From assembly GCF_002243045.1 (NCBI RefSeq), contig NZ_MBKP01000046.1, positions 1 through 38,073 of the forward strand: 38,073 nt of DNA. The letters are read 5' to 3'. A program made the translations under genes and the position numbers. The notes under the pieces are model-generated. The model searched no databases, was not told where the DNA came from, and was given only the letters and a program-made list of their open reading frames with translations. This stretch comes from Methanolobus psychrotolerans (GTDB lineage: Archaea > Halobacteriota > Methanosarcinia > Methanosarcinales > Methanosarcinaceae). Below, in pieces: positions 16,896 to 26,615 of the stretch. Position 1 is the stretch's first letter. Each line of letters opens with the position of its first letter.

Positions 16896-19800
16896 AAGAC
16901 GACAATTCTTCTACATTATTGATACAATGCAAAAGGTCTTTTTTGCTGAATATACCTTTTTGCATTACAAAGGACACATCCCTGTCAAGTTGCTTTTTCT
17001 CATGGTCTTCAAGATCCTTTGCCGTACAGACTATGATGGGTATATCAATGGTTTCAGGATGCTTTTTCAATTCATTTATAACATCAAAACCACTTACTTT
17101 TGGCATCATCAGATCAAGGATTATAATGTCAGGAGAGAAACTCAATGCTTTTTCAATTCCATCCTTGCCGTTGGATACACCCATTACATCGTAACCTTCA
17201 GTTAAAAGCATGGATTCCATAAGTTCAAGAACTGATGGTTCATCATCAATTACAAGAACGTTAACATGCTCAAATGAACGTTTTTTCTTCAACCTTCCCA
17301 GCGAGGAAAGAAGCGCTTCCCTGTCAACAGGCTTAACAAAATAATCAAACGCTCCCCAGATGATCCCGAGATCTTTTTCATCAAGAATGGATACTATCAC
17401 CACAGGTATATCTTCTGTCCCTTTTTCCTGCTTGAGATTTTTAAGTATGTCCCATCCATCCATATCTGACATCATTATGTCAAGCGTGATGGCAAAGGGC
17501 TGTAGCTCTTTGGCAAGCTCAAGTGCTTCCTTTCCATTTGCAGCAAACTTCACATCATAACCTGCATCATTCAAAGTTACGGAAAGTATTTCCTGTGACC
17601 TCTTTTCATCTTCTACTATCAGTATAAGGGGTCTTATAACCCATTTTCCTGAGTCTGCTATTGAAGTATCCACAACATACTCTGAGGACTCTTCTTCAGG
17701 AATAACATACCAATTTCCGTGCTCTGAACCGGCTTCATCTGCAGAAGGTTCAAACTCAACAGGAAGTTCAAATATGAATGATGAGCCTTTACCAGATTCA
17801 CTTTCAACCCAGATTCTTCCATTATGCTGTTCTATGAAACTCCTGACAAGAACAAGACCAAGACCTGTGCCTTCATACATCCTGCAATTTGACGAATCGA
17901 TCTGGGTGAATGTTTTGAAGAGTTTTTTCTGGTCCTCTTGAGAAATACCAATACCCGTATCTGTTACTTCAACACGGACATGATCATCTTTCTTTGTGAC
18001 AGAAATAATGATCTGCCCACCATTATCGGTGAACTTGATAGCGTTGCTCAGGAGATTATAGATTATCTGTTTGAATTTTCCTTTATCAGCTTTAATAGTA
18101 ATAATGTCAGGAACTAGCTTAATTATAAGTTTGATATCTTTCTTAAAAGCCAGAGGGGAGATGACAGACTTGATCCCATCCAGTGAACCTCCTATATCAA
18201 ATTCATCGATATTGAGGACCATTTTCCCCGCTTCGATCTTGGATAGATCAAGGATATCATTGATCAAATTCAGCAGATGTCTGCCACTATTGGAGATGTT
18301 GCCTACATACCTTTTCTGTTTATCATTCAGTGAACCAAATGTTCCTTCAAGCAGTATATCTGAAAAACCTATGACCGAATTTAATGGAGTTCGGAGTTCA
18401 TGACTCATATTAGCCAGGAAATCACTTTTTGTCCTGCTTGCATCTTCAGCAGCTTTCTTTGCCGCAATAAGAGCGTTTTGAGCTTCTTTTCGTTCAGATA
18501 TATCTGCAAGAATGCCTGCCATATGCAATGGTTTACCATCTTCTGAGTACTCAACAACCTTTCCCTTGTTGAAAACCCACCTGTATTTCCCATCTTTTCC
18601 CCTTATACGATATTCGCATTCCGCAGTTTCAGAAACGCCTTTACGTACATTCTGCAATTCACTTATTGCAACATGAACATCATCCGGATGAATTAATTCC
18701 CTCATCCATTCAAATCTGGGGGATATTTCATCTACAGGATGACCGATTATATCTGCATATCTGGTATTGAAAATCAGGATATCATCCTGAAGATTCACAT
18801 CCCAGGTACCTTCGTTGCTGCCCTCAAGAACACGTTTCAGGTGCAGTTCACTCTTCCTAAGGGATTGTTCCATTTTTCTGCGTTTAAGTACCATAGCCAT
18901 GAGAGTTGAAAACATTTGAAGAGTTTCAAAATCATCATTCTCCCATTCCCTAGTTCCATCCACGTCATCAAGACCTACAAATCCCACAAGATGACCTTCG
19001 ATGAATACCGGGAGTACAAGAACTGATTTTATATCCTGCATCTCAAGTATTTCTTTTTCAACAGAAGCTTCTGAAGGAAGGGCTGAAACATCAGTTACAT
19101 TTATCATTTCATCGTTCTGTAGTCTGGACAACCACCATGGAAGCATATCAGATGGCAGATCCTGAAGGTTCTCTTTTTGAGCTTCAACTCCTTCTGAACA
19201 CCATTCGTGCGTATTACTCATCAGAGTTTCGTCTTTGCTAAACAGGAAAAGATAACAACGGTTTGCACCACATAGCGTTCCTATTTCAGACAGAGCCATG
19301 TTTATTGCTTCATCAACATCTCCCGGATATGTGAACATTGATGAAACATCCAGCATTGTATTTTCTAATGAATGCTTTCTTTTCAGGATTTTTTCTGTTT
19401 CTGTTTTGGCGATGATCTCATTGCCAAGTTTCTTGTTGAGATCGTGCACGTAGAAAATATTGACAGCAGCAATGACAAGCAGCAGCATTATACCAGCAAG
19501 AAGGGATTTTAACCGCATAATCGTATCTAATAAAGCCGGTGGCTCTTCGAACATACCAACTTTAAGCTCCATCATGCACGCTTCAACGACATTGTAATCC
19601 TGAGAAACGGTCCAGCCTGAAATGTCACCAAAGCTACCGGAATCTGACGAATTGAAGGACATACTGAGAAGAGATATGGATACTCTTTCGGAAATAGATC
19701 TTGACGTTTCTCTTGTCTTTGAAAATGCCCAGCCCGGATATATTCTTGTACTTACAAGCAGGGGATAGTTATCATATTTTTGCAAGTGGATAACTTTGAA

Positions 19801-20484
19801 ATCACTTATATTGATCTTTCCTTCCATATGCATTTGTTCAAGAACTCCCGAAGGAACGGTGCCAGCATCAAAGTCACCGTCCTTTACAGAATAAACAATT
19901 GCTTCAAGCTCACTGCTAAATTCCAGTGCTTCAAAATCCGTCTCCGGAACAATTCGATGTTCAATGAACTCCCTTTTTGCAATCCACCAGCCTTCAAAGA
20001 AAGGAGACTCCGGTGCCAGAAATGAGAGACCGATGATATCATCCAGATTTTGAATATCTACCCTGTCAGCTTTTGTAAATATAACAGAACCCACATTGTT
20101 CAAAGAAGAGTTTTTAGTATAATCAGGAGGTAGATACGCAACCGTTTTCATTGTTGCTATACTGGTGATCCCGTGGGGTCTTGTAAGCATCACATAAGTT
20201 GCCGGATCAGCAATGAGAAAATCTATATTTTCAGCCATTAACTGATTTTCTATGGCACTCTTATCCATTGGAACTATTTCAAATGTGAATATAGGAATAT
20301 CCTCTGATAAGTACTCAGAAACAATGGTCCATTTAGCCAGTGTTTCTTCTTCGGACCCTTCTATAAGAACACCAATCCTTACAGTATCTTCAGTTTGAGA
20401 GTGAACGGTTCCACTACAAAATATAATGAAAATCAATACCCATACCATCATAACTGCAGATAACGATCTTCTTGTCATTTTCAT
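16867..20484 (-). CDS. Membrane hybrid histidine kinase with PhnD-like extracellular sensor and two receivers
   Basis: A 1205-residue protein. Residues 1-29 are a signal peptide. Residues about 33-290 form a PhnD-like periplasmic binding domain (TVRIGVLIEG, then ENIDFLIADPATYVMLT), as in the bacterial tetrathionate sensor TtrS. A membrane helix (about 328-347) is followed by GAF (370-545), PAS (550-665), HisKA with His695 (MSHELRTP), HATPase (DTGIGIS, GTGLGL), receiver 1 with Asp1002 and receiver 2 with Asp1124. Receiver 1 reads LDIMMSDMDG, with Ser in place of the usual Pro after the acceptor loop. The ATG overlaps the upstream kinase stop as ATGA and has GAGG nearby, so translation is coupled. 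It likely senses a small extracellular anion or solute; phosphonate, sulfur oxyanions and others are possible. Confidence 0.92.
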   Translation of the reverse strand: MKMTRRSLSAVMMVWVLIFIIFCSGTVHSQTEDTVRIGVLIEGSEEETLAKWTIVSEYLSEDIPIFTFEIVPMDKSAIENQLMAENIDFLIADPATYVMLTRPHGITSIATMKTVAYLPPDYTKNSSLNNVGSVIFTKADRVDIQNLDDIIGLSFLAPESPFFEGWWIAKREFIEHRIVPETDFEALEFSSELEAIVYSVKDGDFDAGTVPSGVLEQMHMEGKINISDFKVIHLQKYDNYPLLVSTRIYPGWAFSKTRETSRSISERVSISLLSMSFNSSDSGSFGDISGWTVSQDYNVVEACMMELKVGMFEEPPALLDTIMRLKSLLAGIMLLLVIAAVNIFYVHDLNKKLGNEIIAKTETEKILKRKHSLENTMLDVSSMFTYPGDVDEAINMALSEIGTLCGANRCYLFLFSKDETLMSNTHEWCSEGVEAQKENLQDLPSDMLPWWLSRLQNDEMINVTDVSALPSEASVEKEILEMQDIKSVLVLPVFIEGHLVGFVGLDDVDGTREWENDDFETLQMFSTLMAMVLKRRKMEQSLRKSELHLKRVLEGSNEGTWDVNLQDDILIFNTRYADIIGHPVDEISPRFEWMRELIHPDDVHVAISELQNVRKGVSETAECEYRIRGKDGKYRWVFNKGKVVEYSEDGKPLHMAGILADISERKEAQNALIAAKKAAEDASRTKSDFLANMSHELRTPLNSVIGFSDILLEGTFGSLNDKQKRYVGNISNSGRHLLNLINDILDLSKIEAGKMVLNIDEFDIGGSLDGIKSVISPLAFKKDIKLIIKLVPDIITIKADKGKFKQIIYNLLSNAIKFTDNGGQIIISVTKKDDHVRVEVTDTGIGISQEDQKKLFKTFTQIDSSNCRMYEGTGLGLVLVRSFIEQHNGRIWVESESGKGSSFIFELPVEFEPSADEAGSEHGNWYVIPEEESSEYVVDTSIADSGKWVIRPLILIVEDEKRSQEILSVTLNDAGYDVKFAANGKEALELAKELQPFAITLDIMMSDMDGWDILKNLKQEKGTEDIPVVIVSILDEKDLGIIWGAFDYFVKPVDREALLSSLGRLKKKRSFEHVNVLVIDDEPSVLELMESMLLTEGYDVMGVSNGKDGIEKALSFSPDIIILDLMMPKVSGFDVINELKKHPETIDIPIIVCTAKDLEDHEKKQLDRDVSFVMQKGIFSKKDLLHCINNVEELSSSRKQEYKQN

Positions 20485-23400
20485 CGATAAGCCTCATGAG
20501 AAACAGCATGTGAATCATCATTATCCGGGTTCTGCCCAAATTTACCAAGAATTCCAAGAAGGTCTTCTTTTGAAAATGTTCCCTTCTGGATAATACCAGA
20601 TGCATTTTTATTTAGAAATTCAATTTCTTCGGTCTTCATGTCCTTTGCAGTGCATACTATCAGGGGAATGTGTATTGTATGCGGATCGCTTTTTAAAGTT
20701 GATATCACATCAAAACCTGTGACCTCTGGCATCATCAAGTCAACTATCAAAATATCAGGAATCCTGTTTAATGCTTTTTCAATTCCTTCTTTGCCACCAT
20801 AAGCAGTGATAACATCATAACCTACGGTTTTTATGATTTCAGAAAGCAGATCTACAGCCAGGGGATCATCGTCTATTATAAGCACCTTTAATGATGCTTT
20901 TCCTGACTTGTCCATCAGATCTGAAAGAACATGAAGAAGACGATCACTATCAATTGGTTTTGTTAAATAATCAACAACACCTACAACCAGTCCCACATCA
21001 TTTTCACCAAGTGAAGATAATACAAGTACTGGAATTGAAGATGTATACTCATTATTCTTCAGGTTTTCCAGAACCTCTGTTCCGTCCATTCCTGGCAAGT
21101 TAAGGTCGAGGGTTATTGCAAATGGATGAAGGGTTTTTACAATTTCAAGGGCTTTTACACCATCGTCAACAAGAACCACTCTGTACCCTGCATCATTTAG
21201 CATTACACTGAGCAGTTCCCGGGAGTTAACATCATCCTCTACTACAAGTATAAGAGGGTCGTAACCTGTAGGATCCTTAGGCTCCAGAATGATAAGGCCT
21301 TCTTCACAGTACAAAGATGTGTCGTTAAAAAATGATTCATGTACAGAAGAAGACTCTGTACTTCGAATTTGGTCTTTCAGGTTCAGTGGCAAAGAGAAAA
21401 AAAAGCTTGAACCTTTTCCAGGCTCACTTTCTACCTCTATACTGCCACTATGCAATTCCACAAGATTCTTAACAAGCGACAATCCAAGACCCGTTCCACC
21501 ATACTTGCGATTGCTGGATGAGTCAAGTTGAACAAAAGGCTGGAAAAGCTTTGCCTGATCATCCCTGGATATGCCTATTCCAGTATCCCTTATACTAACA
21601 TGGAGCATATTGTCCATTGTGGAAACTTTAACATGGACCTCACCATTTTCAGGAGTGAATTTTATTGCATTACCGATGATATTGTAAAGTACCTGTTTCA
21701 ACTTGCTTCTGTCAGCATTTATGTAGATACTCCTGGGATACATCTCAAAATCCAGTAAAATATCCTTTTTTGATGCCATCGGTTTCATCATTAAGTGAAC
21801 ATCTGAGAACATATCTGCAAAATCAAATATCTCATAAAATAACTCCATTTTCCCTGCTTCGATCTTGGAAATATCCAGTATGTCATTAATAAGATTTAGC
21901 AGGTGTTTACCGCTGCTGGATATATTTGAAATGAATCGACCTTGCTTATCATTCAGATCTCCAAAACTGCCAATCAACAACAAGTCTGAAAAGCCTATAA
22001 CTGAATTAAGAGGAGTACGCAACTCATGACTCATAGTAGCAAGGAATTCACTTTTGGTTCTGTTTGCAGTTTCAGCGTGCACTTTTGCAGCTAAAAGATC
22101 ATTCTCTGTTTCCTTGATCTTAGTGATATCAATAAAACTTTCAATGAATAACTCGCGTCCCCCGAATTTTACAGCTTTAATGGATTTCAGAACGGGTATT
22201 CTTGTACCATCAGACTGTACAATTTCCCTCTCTGATTTGTCAATTGCCTGATTAAGATCACTTATTGGACATTGGCCTTTTTCTGCCGGACAGATCAATT
22301 TATGGCAGACCATTCCAAGAACATCTTCCTTTTTGTGACCAACCATATCAAGTGCAGTAGGGTTGATATCAACTATTACATGAGTATCTGCATCAACAAC
22401 TATCACACCGGAATTGATATTATCGAGAATAAGGCTCATCCTTTCTTTATTTTCATGCTCCAGCCTTTCTATTTCTTTTCGTTCGGTAATATCCCGAATG
22501 ATGAATTGAAGCAAGCCATTGTCAGTATCGACAACTGTGACAGTAATTTCTGCATCTATGACAGTGCTGTCTGGCTTTCTTATTTCCATTTCAGCCCTAC
22601 TAAAAGATTCCTTTAATGCATTTTTGATCAGGCCCTTTATCAGAAACTGCTTTTCTTCGATTGAAATGTCAACTACGGATCTGCCGATTATCTTATTCCC
22701 TGATTCGCATATCAACTCGCAGGCTTTATTGTTCAGATCCTGTATAATTCCATCCTTTACAATGAAAATAGCGTCATTGGATTGCTCAAAAAGTAATTTG
22801 TACCTGTGATCTTTTTCCCGGAGAATATCTTCAGCCATTTTTCGTTCGGAAATATCCCTGAAACTAAGGATACGGCCAATAACCTCACTATTTTGCAGCA
22901 AAGGAAAAGATGAAACTTCAAAAAAAGAGCTGTCTTTAAATTCCAGTATCGAGAAGCTCCGTTTTGCAGACATGTGATATTTGTGCAGACGTGCAACCGT
23001 ACTTTCATAGTCTGTCATCCGATCTTTCAGGTGATCAAGTAGCTTTAGTCCATCCCTTTCTGTGATAATTTCCTCAGGAATTTCCCACATCCTGATAAAT
23101 TTTGAATTAAAATGCGTGATCTTGTAGTTCTCATCAATTACAATCACACCTTCTGATGCTGATTCTATAATCGATGACAATAAATTTTCTCTTTCGTCCA
23201 GTCTTTCCATTAGATGATTGATACTTAACCCCAGAGAAGAGACCTCATCATCACCTGATACAGAAATTCTGCCTGAACCCGATGAATCTGTTTTTGCAGC
23301 ATCTACACCGTTTGTCAGGAAAGTTAATCTTGAAAGTATGGACCTTTCTAGGAATACAGTAGCTATAGCACCATATAGGAAACCAGCAAAGATTATGACG

Positions 23401-24236
23401 TAAAGCAAATAAACAAAGGTAGTCTTTGCTTTGTGGTATATTATGCGAGGTGTTGAAATTTCCAGCAACAATGCAGGATTTCCATAAATATCCTCCAAAA
23501 TGACATACCCCATGATGTTATATTCGTCAGCAGGTTCAATATAAACGGGATCCGTACCTTCTCCTATATATTTTAGTACAGGCACCAGGTCCTGATCAAG
23601 TGTGGAACCCTGAAGCAGGTAATATTTCAGGGGAATTTTATGTACATTGGAAAAGAAAGCAGCTTTATCTGAATCAAAAAAAGCGCCGGCTATAAAAGTG
23701 CCCTTTGAGACAGTATTAGATGATTCCTGTATAGGTCGTGATGCAAAGATAAGGGGACCTTCTGACAGCATTACAATACCTGAAGGAGAATAATTATTCT
23801 CAGAGGATGGCACCAGATTATTTTTTCCGGACAAAATGTCCAGGAGGTCCTGTGGAAAGGAAACTTCTTTATTGTTACGCCGATCATATGCTTTTGTATA
23901 AACAACATTTCCAGAAGCATCCAGGAAAACGATTATGTTTAAATGTAGTTCCCTTAAATTATCAATTGCCAGATTTGACTCTATGTAGCTTGAACTATTG
24001 TCCTGGATGAATTCATTGGTGTCGGCCCATGTAGCTAAGTTTTGAACAACTATTTCAAGATTAAAAGTTGTCTGATCAAAGTAATCGACTACTTTGTCTA
24101 TGTCGTCATTGACATCTTTGCGTTCAATATCCTCAAAACTTTTGAAAATAATAGAACCTGCACTCAGATATAAAGTCAACACCAGAAAAAAGAGCGTAAA
24201 ACTAAAAACAATTAATGTTTTTAAGCGCAGTTTCAT
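20481..24236 (-). CDS. Membrane hybrid histidine kinase: CHASE4-HAMP-PAS-PAS-PAS-HisKA-HATPase-REC-REC
   Basis: A 1251-residue sensor. Helix 1 (about 6-28), extracellular CHASE4 domain (about 45-255, with NLATWADTNEFIQD), helix 2 (about 272-296), HAMP (to 345), three PAS domains (350-470, 475-600, 605-720), HisKA with His737 in MSHELRTP, HATPase (DTGIGIS, GGTGLGLSL), receiver 1 with Asp1044 (LDLNLPGMDG) and receiver 2 with Asp1166 (VDLMMPEVTGF). The frame is open to a TTG at 24284, which would overlap the upstream receiver gene. I place the start at ATG 24236 because it opens at the basic-hydrophobic helix (MKLRLKTLIVF) and has GGAG six bases before it. CHASE4 ligands are unknown. It is the middle gene of a three-gene operon. 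Confidence 0.92.
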   Translation of the reverse strand: MKLRLKTLIVFSFTLFFLVLTLYLSAGSIIFKSFEDIERKDVNDDIDKVVDYFDQTTFNLEIVVQNLATWADTNEFIQDNSSSYIESNLAIDNLRELHLNIIVFLDASGNVVYTKAYDRRNNKEVSFPQDLLDILSGKNNLVPSSENNYSPSGIVMLSEGPLIFASRPIQESSNTVSKGTFIAGAFFDSDKAAFFSNVHKIPLKYYLLQGSTLDQDLVPVLKYIGEGTDPVYIEPADEYNIMGYVILEDIYGNPALLLEISTPRIIYHKAKTTFVYLLYVIIFAGFLYGAIATVFLERSILSRLTFLTNGVDAAKTDSSGSGRISVSGDDEVSSLGLSINHLMERLDERENLLSSIIESASEGVIVIDENYKITHFNSKFIRMWEIPEEIITERDGLKLLDHLKDRMTDYESTVARLHKYHMSAKRSFSILEFKDSSFFEVSSFPLLQNSEVIGRILSFRDISERKMAEDILREKDHRYKLLFEQSNDAIFIVKDGIIQDLNNKACELICESGNKIIGRSVVDISIEEKQFLIKGLIKNALKESFSRAEMEIRKPDSTVIDAEITVTVVDTDNGLLQFIIRDITERKEIERLEHENKERMSLILDNINSGVIVVDADTHVIVDINPTALDMVGHKKEDVLGMVCHKLICPAEKGQCPISDLNQAIDKSEREIVQSDGTRIPVLKSIKAVKFGGRELFIESFIDITKIKETENDLLAAKVHAETANRTKSEFLATMSHELRTPLNSVIGFSDLLLIGSFGDLNDKQGRFISNISSSGKHLLNLINDILDISKIEAGKMELFYEIFDFADMFSDVHLMMKPMASKKDILLDFEMYPRSIYINADRSKLKQVLYNIIGNAIKFTPENGEVHVKVSTMDNMLHVSIRDTGIGISRDDQAKLFQPFVQLDSSSNRKYGGTGLGLSLVKNLVELHSGSIEVESEPGKGSSFFFSLPLNLKDQIRSTESSSVHESFFNDTSLYCEEGLIILEPKDPTGYDPLILVVEDDVNSRELLSVMLNDAGYRVVLVDDGVKALEIVKTLHPFAITLDLNLPGMDGTEVLENLKNNEYTSSIPVLVLSSLGENDVGLVVGVVDYLTKPIDSDRLLHVLSDLMDKSGKASLKVLIIDDDPLAVDLLSEIIKTVGYDVITAYGGKEGIEKALNRIPDILIVDLMMPEVTGFDVISTLKSDPHTIHIPLIVCTAKDMKTEEIEFLNKNASGIIQKGTFSKEDLLGILGKFGQNPDNDDSHAVSHEAYR

Positions 24237-24267
24237 AGCTACTCCAAAATTTCGTATGGACTGGCAG

Positions 24268-24639
24268 TTAGTTTGACATTGCAAGATGATATTTTATTTT
24301 TTCCTTGAAATCGTGGATATCAATCGGCTTTGATATATAATCAATACAACCTGCTGCAATGAACCTTGCATCATCTCCGCGCATAGAATGGGCAGTTAAA
24401 GCTATTACAGGAACATTTTTGGTACTATCATTATTCTTTAAACGGGAAAGGACTTCCAGTCCATCCATTTTAGGCAATTGTATATCAAGGAGTATCAAAT
24501 CGAAATAGTTATCCTTTACTTTTTCCAGGGCTACGAAACCATCTTCTGCAGGAGTGACCTGATAACCATATGACTCCAGAAGGTCTACAGTAAGTTCCAT
24601 GTTTACAGGATTATCTTCAATTACTAGTATATGAGACAT
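24268..24639 (-). CDS. Single-domain response regulator (CheY-like receiver)
   Basis: A 123-residue receiver with nothing attached. Acidic pocket EDN near the N-terminus, phospho-acceptor Asp52 in LLDIQLPKMDG, Thr/Ser switch in ALTAHSM and Lys in ISKPID. The start is ATG 24639 with GAGG six bases upstream; the longer frame to 24678 adds an unrelated 13 residues. It is the first gene of the operon with two hybrid kinases, 31 bases before the next start. It probably shuttles phosphate between them or acts by protein binding, since no DNA-binding partner is encoded nearby. Confidence 0.93.
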   Translation of the reverse strand: MSHILVIEDNPVNMELTVDLLESYGYQVTPAEDGFVALEKVKDNYFDLILLDIQLPKMDGLEVLSRLKNNDSTKNVPVIALTAHSMRGDDARFIAAGCIDYISKPIDIHDFKEKIKYHLAMSN

Positions 24640-24954
24640 ATTTTTCCTCAAGTTATATTGAATCCTGCTTTCTAACATTCAACAGGCAATGAATTGTTAT
24701 GAGCATACAAGCCGTCTTCAAGTTACGAACCCAGGAGATAAATATAATAAATAGATGATAATATTATGTAGTTATTTACTATATAAAAGCATATCGCATA
24801 CATACATTCACTGCACATATAATGAACAAAAGTCCTTTATATAAGTAAAAAATGGAAGAAAAGTAGATATAAATAGTAAACATCTGGACGCAGTATCTTA
24901 TAAAAATGTCATTCTCACAAGTTATACAAATTAACAGGCATATCTGAGGACCAA
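24640..24954. promoter_or_regulatory. Divergent promoter region
   Basis: No gene seen in about 315 AT-rich bases. On the plus strand CTTATAAAAA (24897-24906) is a good TATA box for the CinA-fusion gene, with GAGGA at 24946-24950 as ribosome site. On the minus strand the A/T run around 24739-24752 reads TTTATTATATTTAT and may serve the receiver-kinase operon with a leader of about 80 nt. Other TATA-like runs near 24836 and 24864 make the exact initiation points uncertain. Confidence 0.45.
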
Positions 24955-26139
24955 ATGGATAACCTTAAAATAATCAGGATGATTCACAATTCACCTTTTA
25001 GAATAGTATTGGCAGTAACCGGTGGTGGGACAGAATCAATCGGAGAATTGTTACGCCATGGAAAAGGTTCAGACACAGTGCTTGAAGCTATTGTCCCCTA
25101 CAGCAGAGAATCTCTTGAAGAGTGGATAGGGAAAAAACCAATTTGTTATGCATCTACAGATACCGCAAAGGACATGGCGATGTCGGCTTACAGGCGTGCA
25201 TTATACCTGAATAAGGGGAAAGAGATCAAAAGTGCTGAACTACTAATAGGTATAGGTGTCACCTGTAAACTTTCAAAAGTTGTAAATGAGCGTGAGGGGA
25301 GACTTCATGAAGTTCATTTTGCTTCACAATCCTGTTTTAAAACAACCACATCAAGTCTCTTTCTAACAGGAAATGCAGGCAGGGAAAAGCAAGAAAAGAT
25401 TGCAGCAGCGTTTATTATTGATAGAATTGCATCTATCTTCGATTTGAAAGAAAAAACAGACATATGCATCCTTACAACAGGGATGGTAACAGAGCTTATT
25501 GAAAATGATGCCGAAGCAGACCTGCCCGTTGCAGAATTATTACTGAAAACCCTGAATAGTATTAATTATAAACAGAAAATTGAACCTTTAAAGGTTGATA
25601 TAAGAATAAATAATACTGATCCTAAGATCATTTTTTCAGGGTCTTTTAACCCATGCCATCAGAATCATATTAAAATGGCGAGAATTGCTGCTAGTAAATA
25701 TAAGGAGCCGATTGACTTTGAAATATCACTTGCCAATGTCGACAAACCTCCAATCGACTATATTTCTCTTAAGTACAGGATCAACTCACTCTTAAAATAC
25801 CGTGGAGAAAAATATATGGGCAATATTTTTCTGACAAATTCACCTTTATTTGCAGATAAGGCAATGCTTTTCCCAAACTCTATATTTCTTATAGGCACAG
25901 ATACTCTTAACCGGTTGTTCAACAAGAAATATTATAGGGATGGAGAAGACATGAAAAGCCTGTTAGAACATTTTCGGAAATACAACGCACGATTTATGGT
26001 GTTCCAGAGAAAAAATGCAGAAATCGATATTGATATGGAAATTCCGGACATCTGTGATATAGTACCTATGGACACGTATGCTGATGACGGGACTTCCTCA
26101 ACAAGTATAAGGGAACAAGATTCCTGTCACCTCATTTGA
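24955..26139 (+). CDS. CinA-like domain fused to HxxH nucleotidyltransferase
   Basis: A 394-residue two-domain protein. Residues about 13-185 resemble the CinA C-terminal (NMN/pyrazine amide hydrolase) fold: IVLAVTGGGTESIGELL, the VPYSRESLEEW segment, and IGIGVTCKLSK. Residues about 222-388 are a nucleotidyltransferase of the NMN adenylyltransferase type: SGSFNPCHQNH (G229, H235, H238) and the closing SSTSIRE. The usual HxGH is HQNH here, with Asn for Gly. The same domain order occurs, as I recall, in plant and bacterial proteins of the At2g01220 type. A role in nicotinamide or pyridine nucleotide recycling is inference. The start is ATG with GAGGA four bases upstream. Its 3' end overlaps the converging gene by eight bases. 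Confidence 0.82.
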   Translation: MDNLKIIRMIHNSPFRIVLAVTGGGTESIGELLRHGKGSDTVLEAIVPYSRESLEEWIGKKPICYASTDTAKDMAMSAYRRALYLNKGKEIKSAELLIGIGVTCKLSKVVNEREGRLHEVHFASQSCFKTTTSSLFLTGNAGREKQEKIAAAFIIDRIASIFDLKEKTDICILTTGMVTELIENDAEADLPVAELLLKTLNSINYKQKIEPLKVDIRINNTDPKIIFSGSFNPCHQNHIKMARIAASKYKEPIDFEISLANVDKPPIDYISLKYRINSLLKYRGEKYMGNIFLTNSPLFADKAMLFPNSIFLIGTDTLNRLFNKKYYRDGEDMKSLLEHFRKYNARFMVFQRKNAEIDIDMEIPDICDIVPMDTYADDGTSSTSIREQDSCHLI

Positions 26140-26542
26140 TTTTGCATGCATTGTAAATAGGAGGGTGTCCACGAAGTTCATTGTTTTCCAGAATATCCGC
26201 ATTAACATCATTTGCAAGCTTATGGACTATTTTTTGTGCCTTAATGATGCATTCGACATCCATGTCATCCCACCTGCCGGATGAGATGTTATCAAGTGTT
26301 TCTTTTAAAAATAAGATTTCATCCTTGCAAATGCAGGTATCAAAACTGACAACGCGGTAATCAGCATCTTTCTTAAGGTTACTGATGCTACTAAACATTT
26401 TATCCAGACAGGAACTTGTCAGTTCATGAGCAAACGTATGTTCTGACGGTATCACATCTTCCTTAAAGTAATGAACTTCTGCCAGGAACAAAAACCGGTC
26501 ACATTCATAGAACCAGTCCCTTAAATTATATAATGAATTCAT
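26132..26542 (-). CDS. Hypothetical helical protein
   Basis: I do not recognise this soluble protein of about 136 residues. It is predicted helical and acidic, with aromatic-rich LRDWFYECDRFLFLAEVHYF at the start, a CICKDE pair in the middle and a C-terminal tail ending RGHPPIYNACKIK. Four cysteines are scattered with no clear metal motif. The start is uncertain: ATG 26542 is chosen; a TTG at 26569 would add nine residues and lies where a leaderless transcript could begin (TATA-like run near 26592-26602). The last eight bases overlap the converging CinA-fusion gene, so antisense interaction between the two mRNA ends is possible. Confidence 0.6.
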   Translation of the reverse strand: MNSLYNLRDWFYECDRFLFLAEVHYFKEDVIPSEHTFAHELTSSCLDKMFSSISNLKKDADYRVVSFDTCICKDEILFLKETLDNISSGRWDDMDVECIIKAQKIVHKLANDVNADILENNELRGHPPIYNACKIK

Positions 26543-26615
26543 ACCACGCTCAAATTTAGAAGAATCCAAAGGTATAAAAAACTATGTCTTATTAAATATA
26601 TAGCTCCTGCATATA

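Noticed and set aside
24237-24284. TTG start for the CHASE4 kinase
   Set aside because: It would overlap the receiver gene and add a Cys/Asn-rich segment before the membrane helix; ATG 24236 has GGAG.
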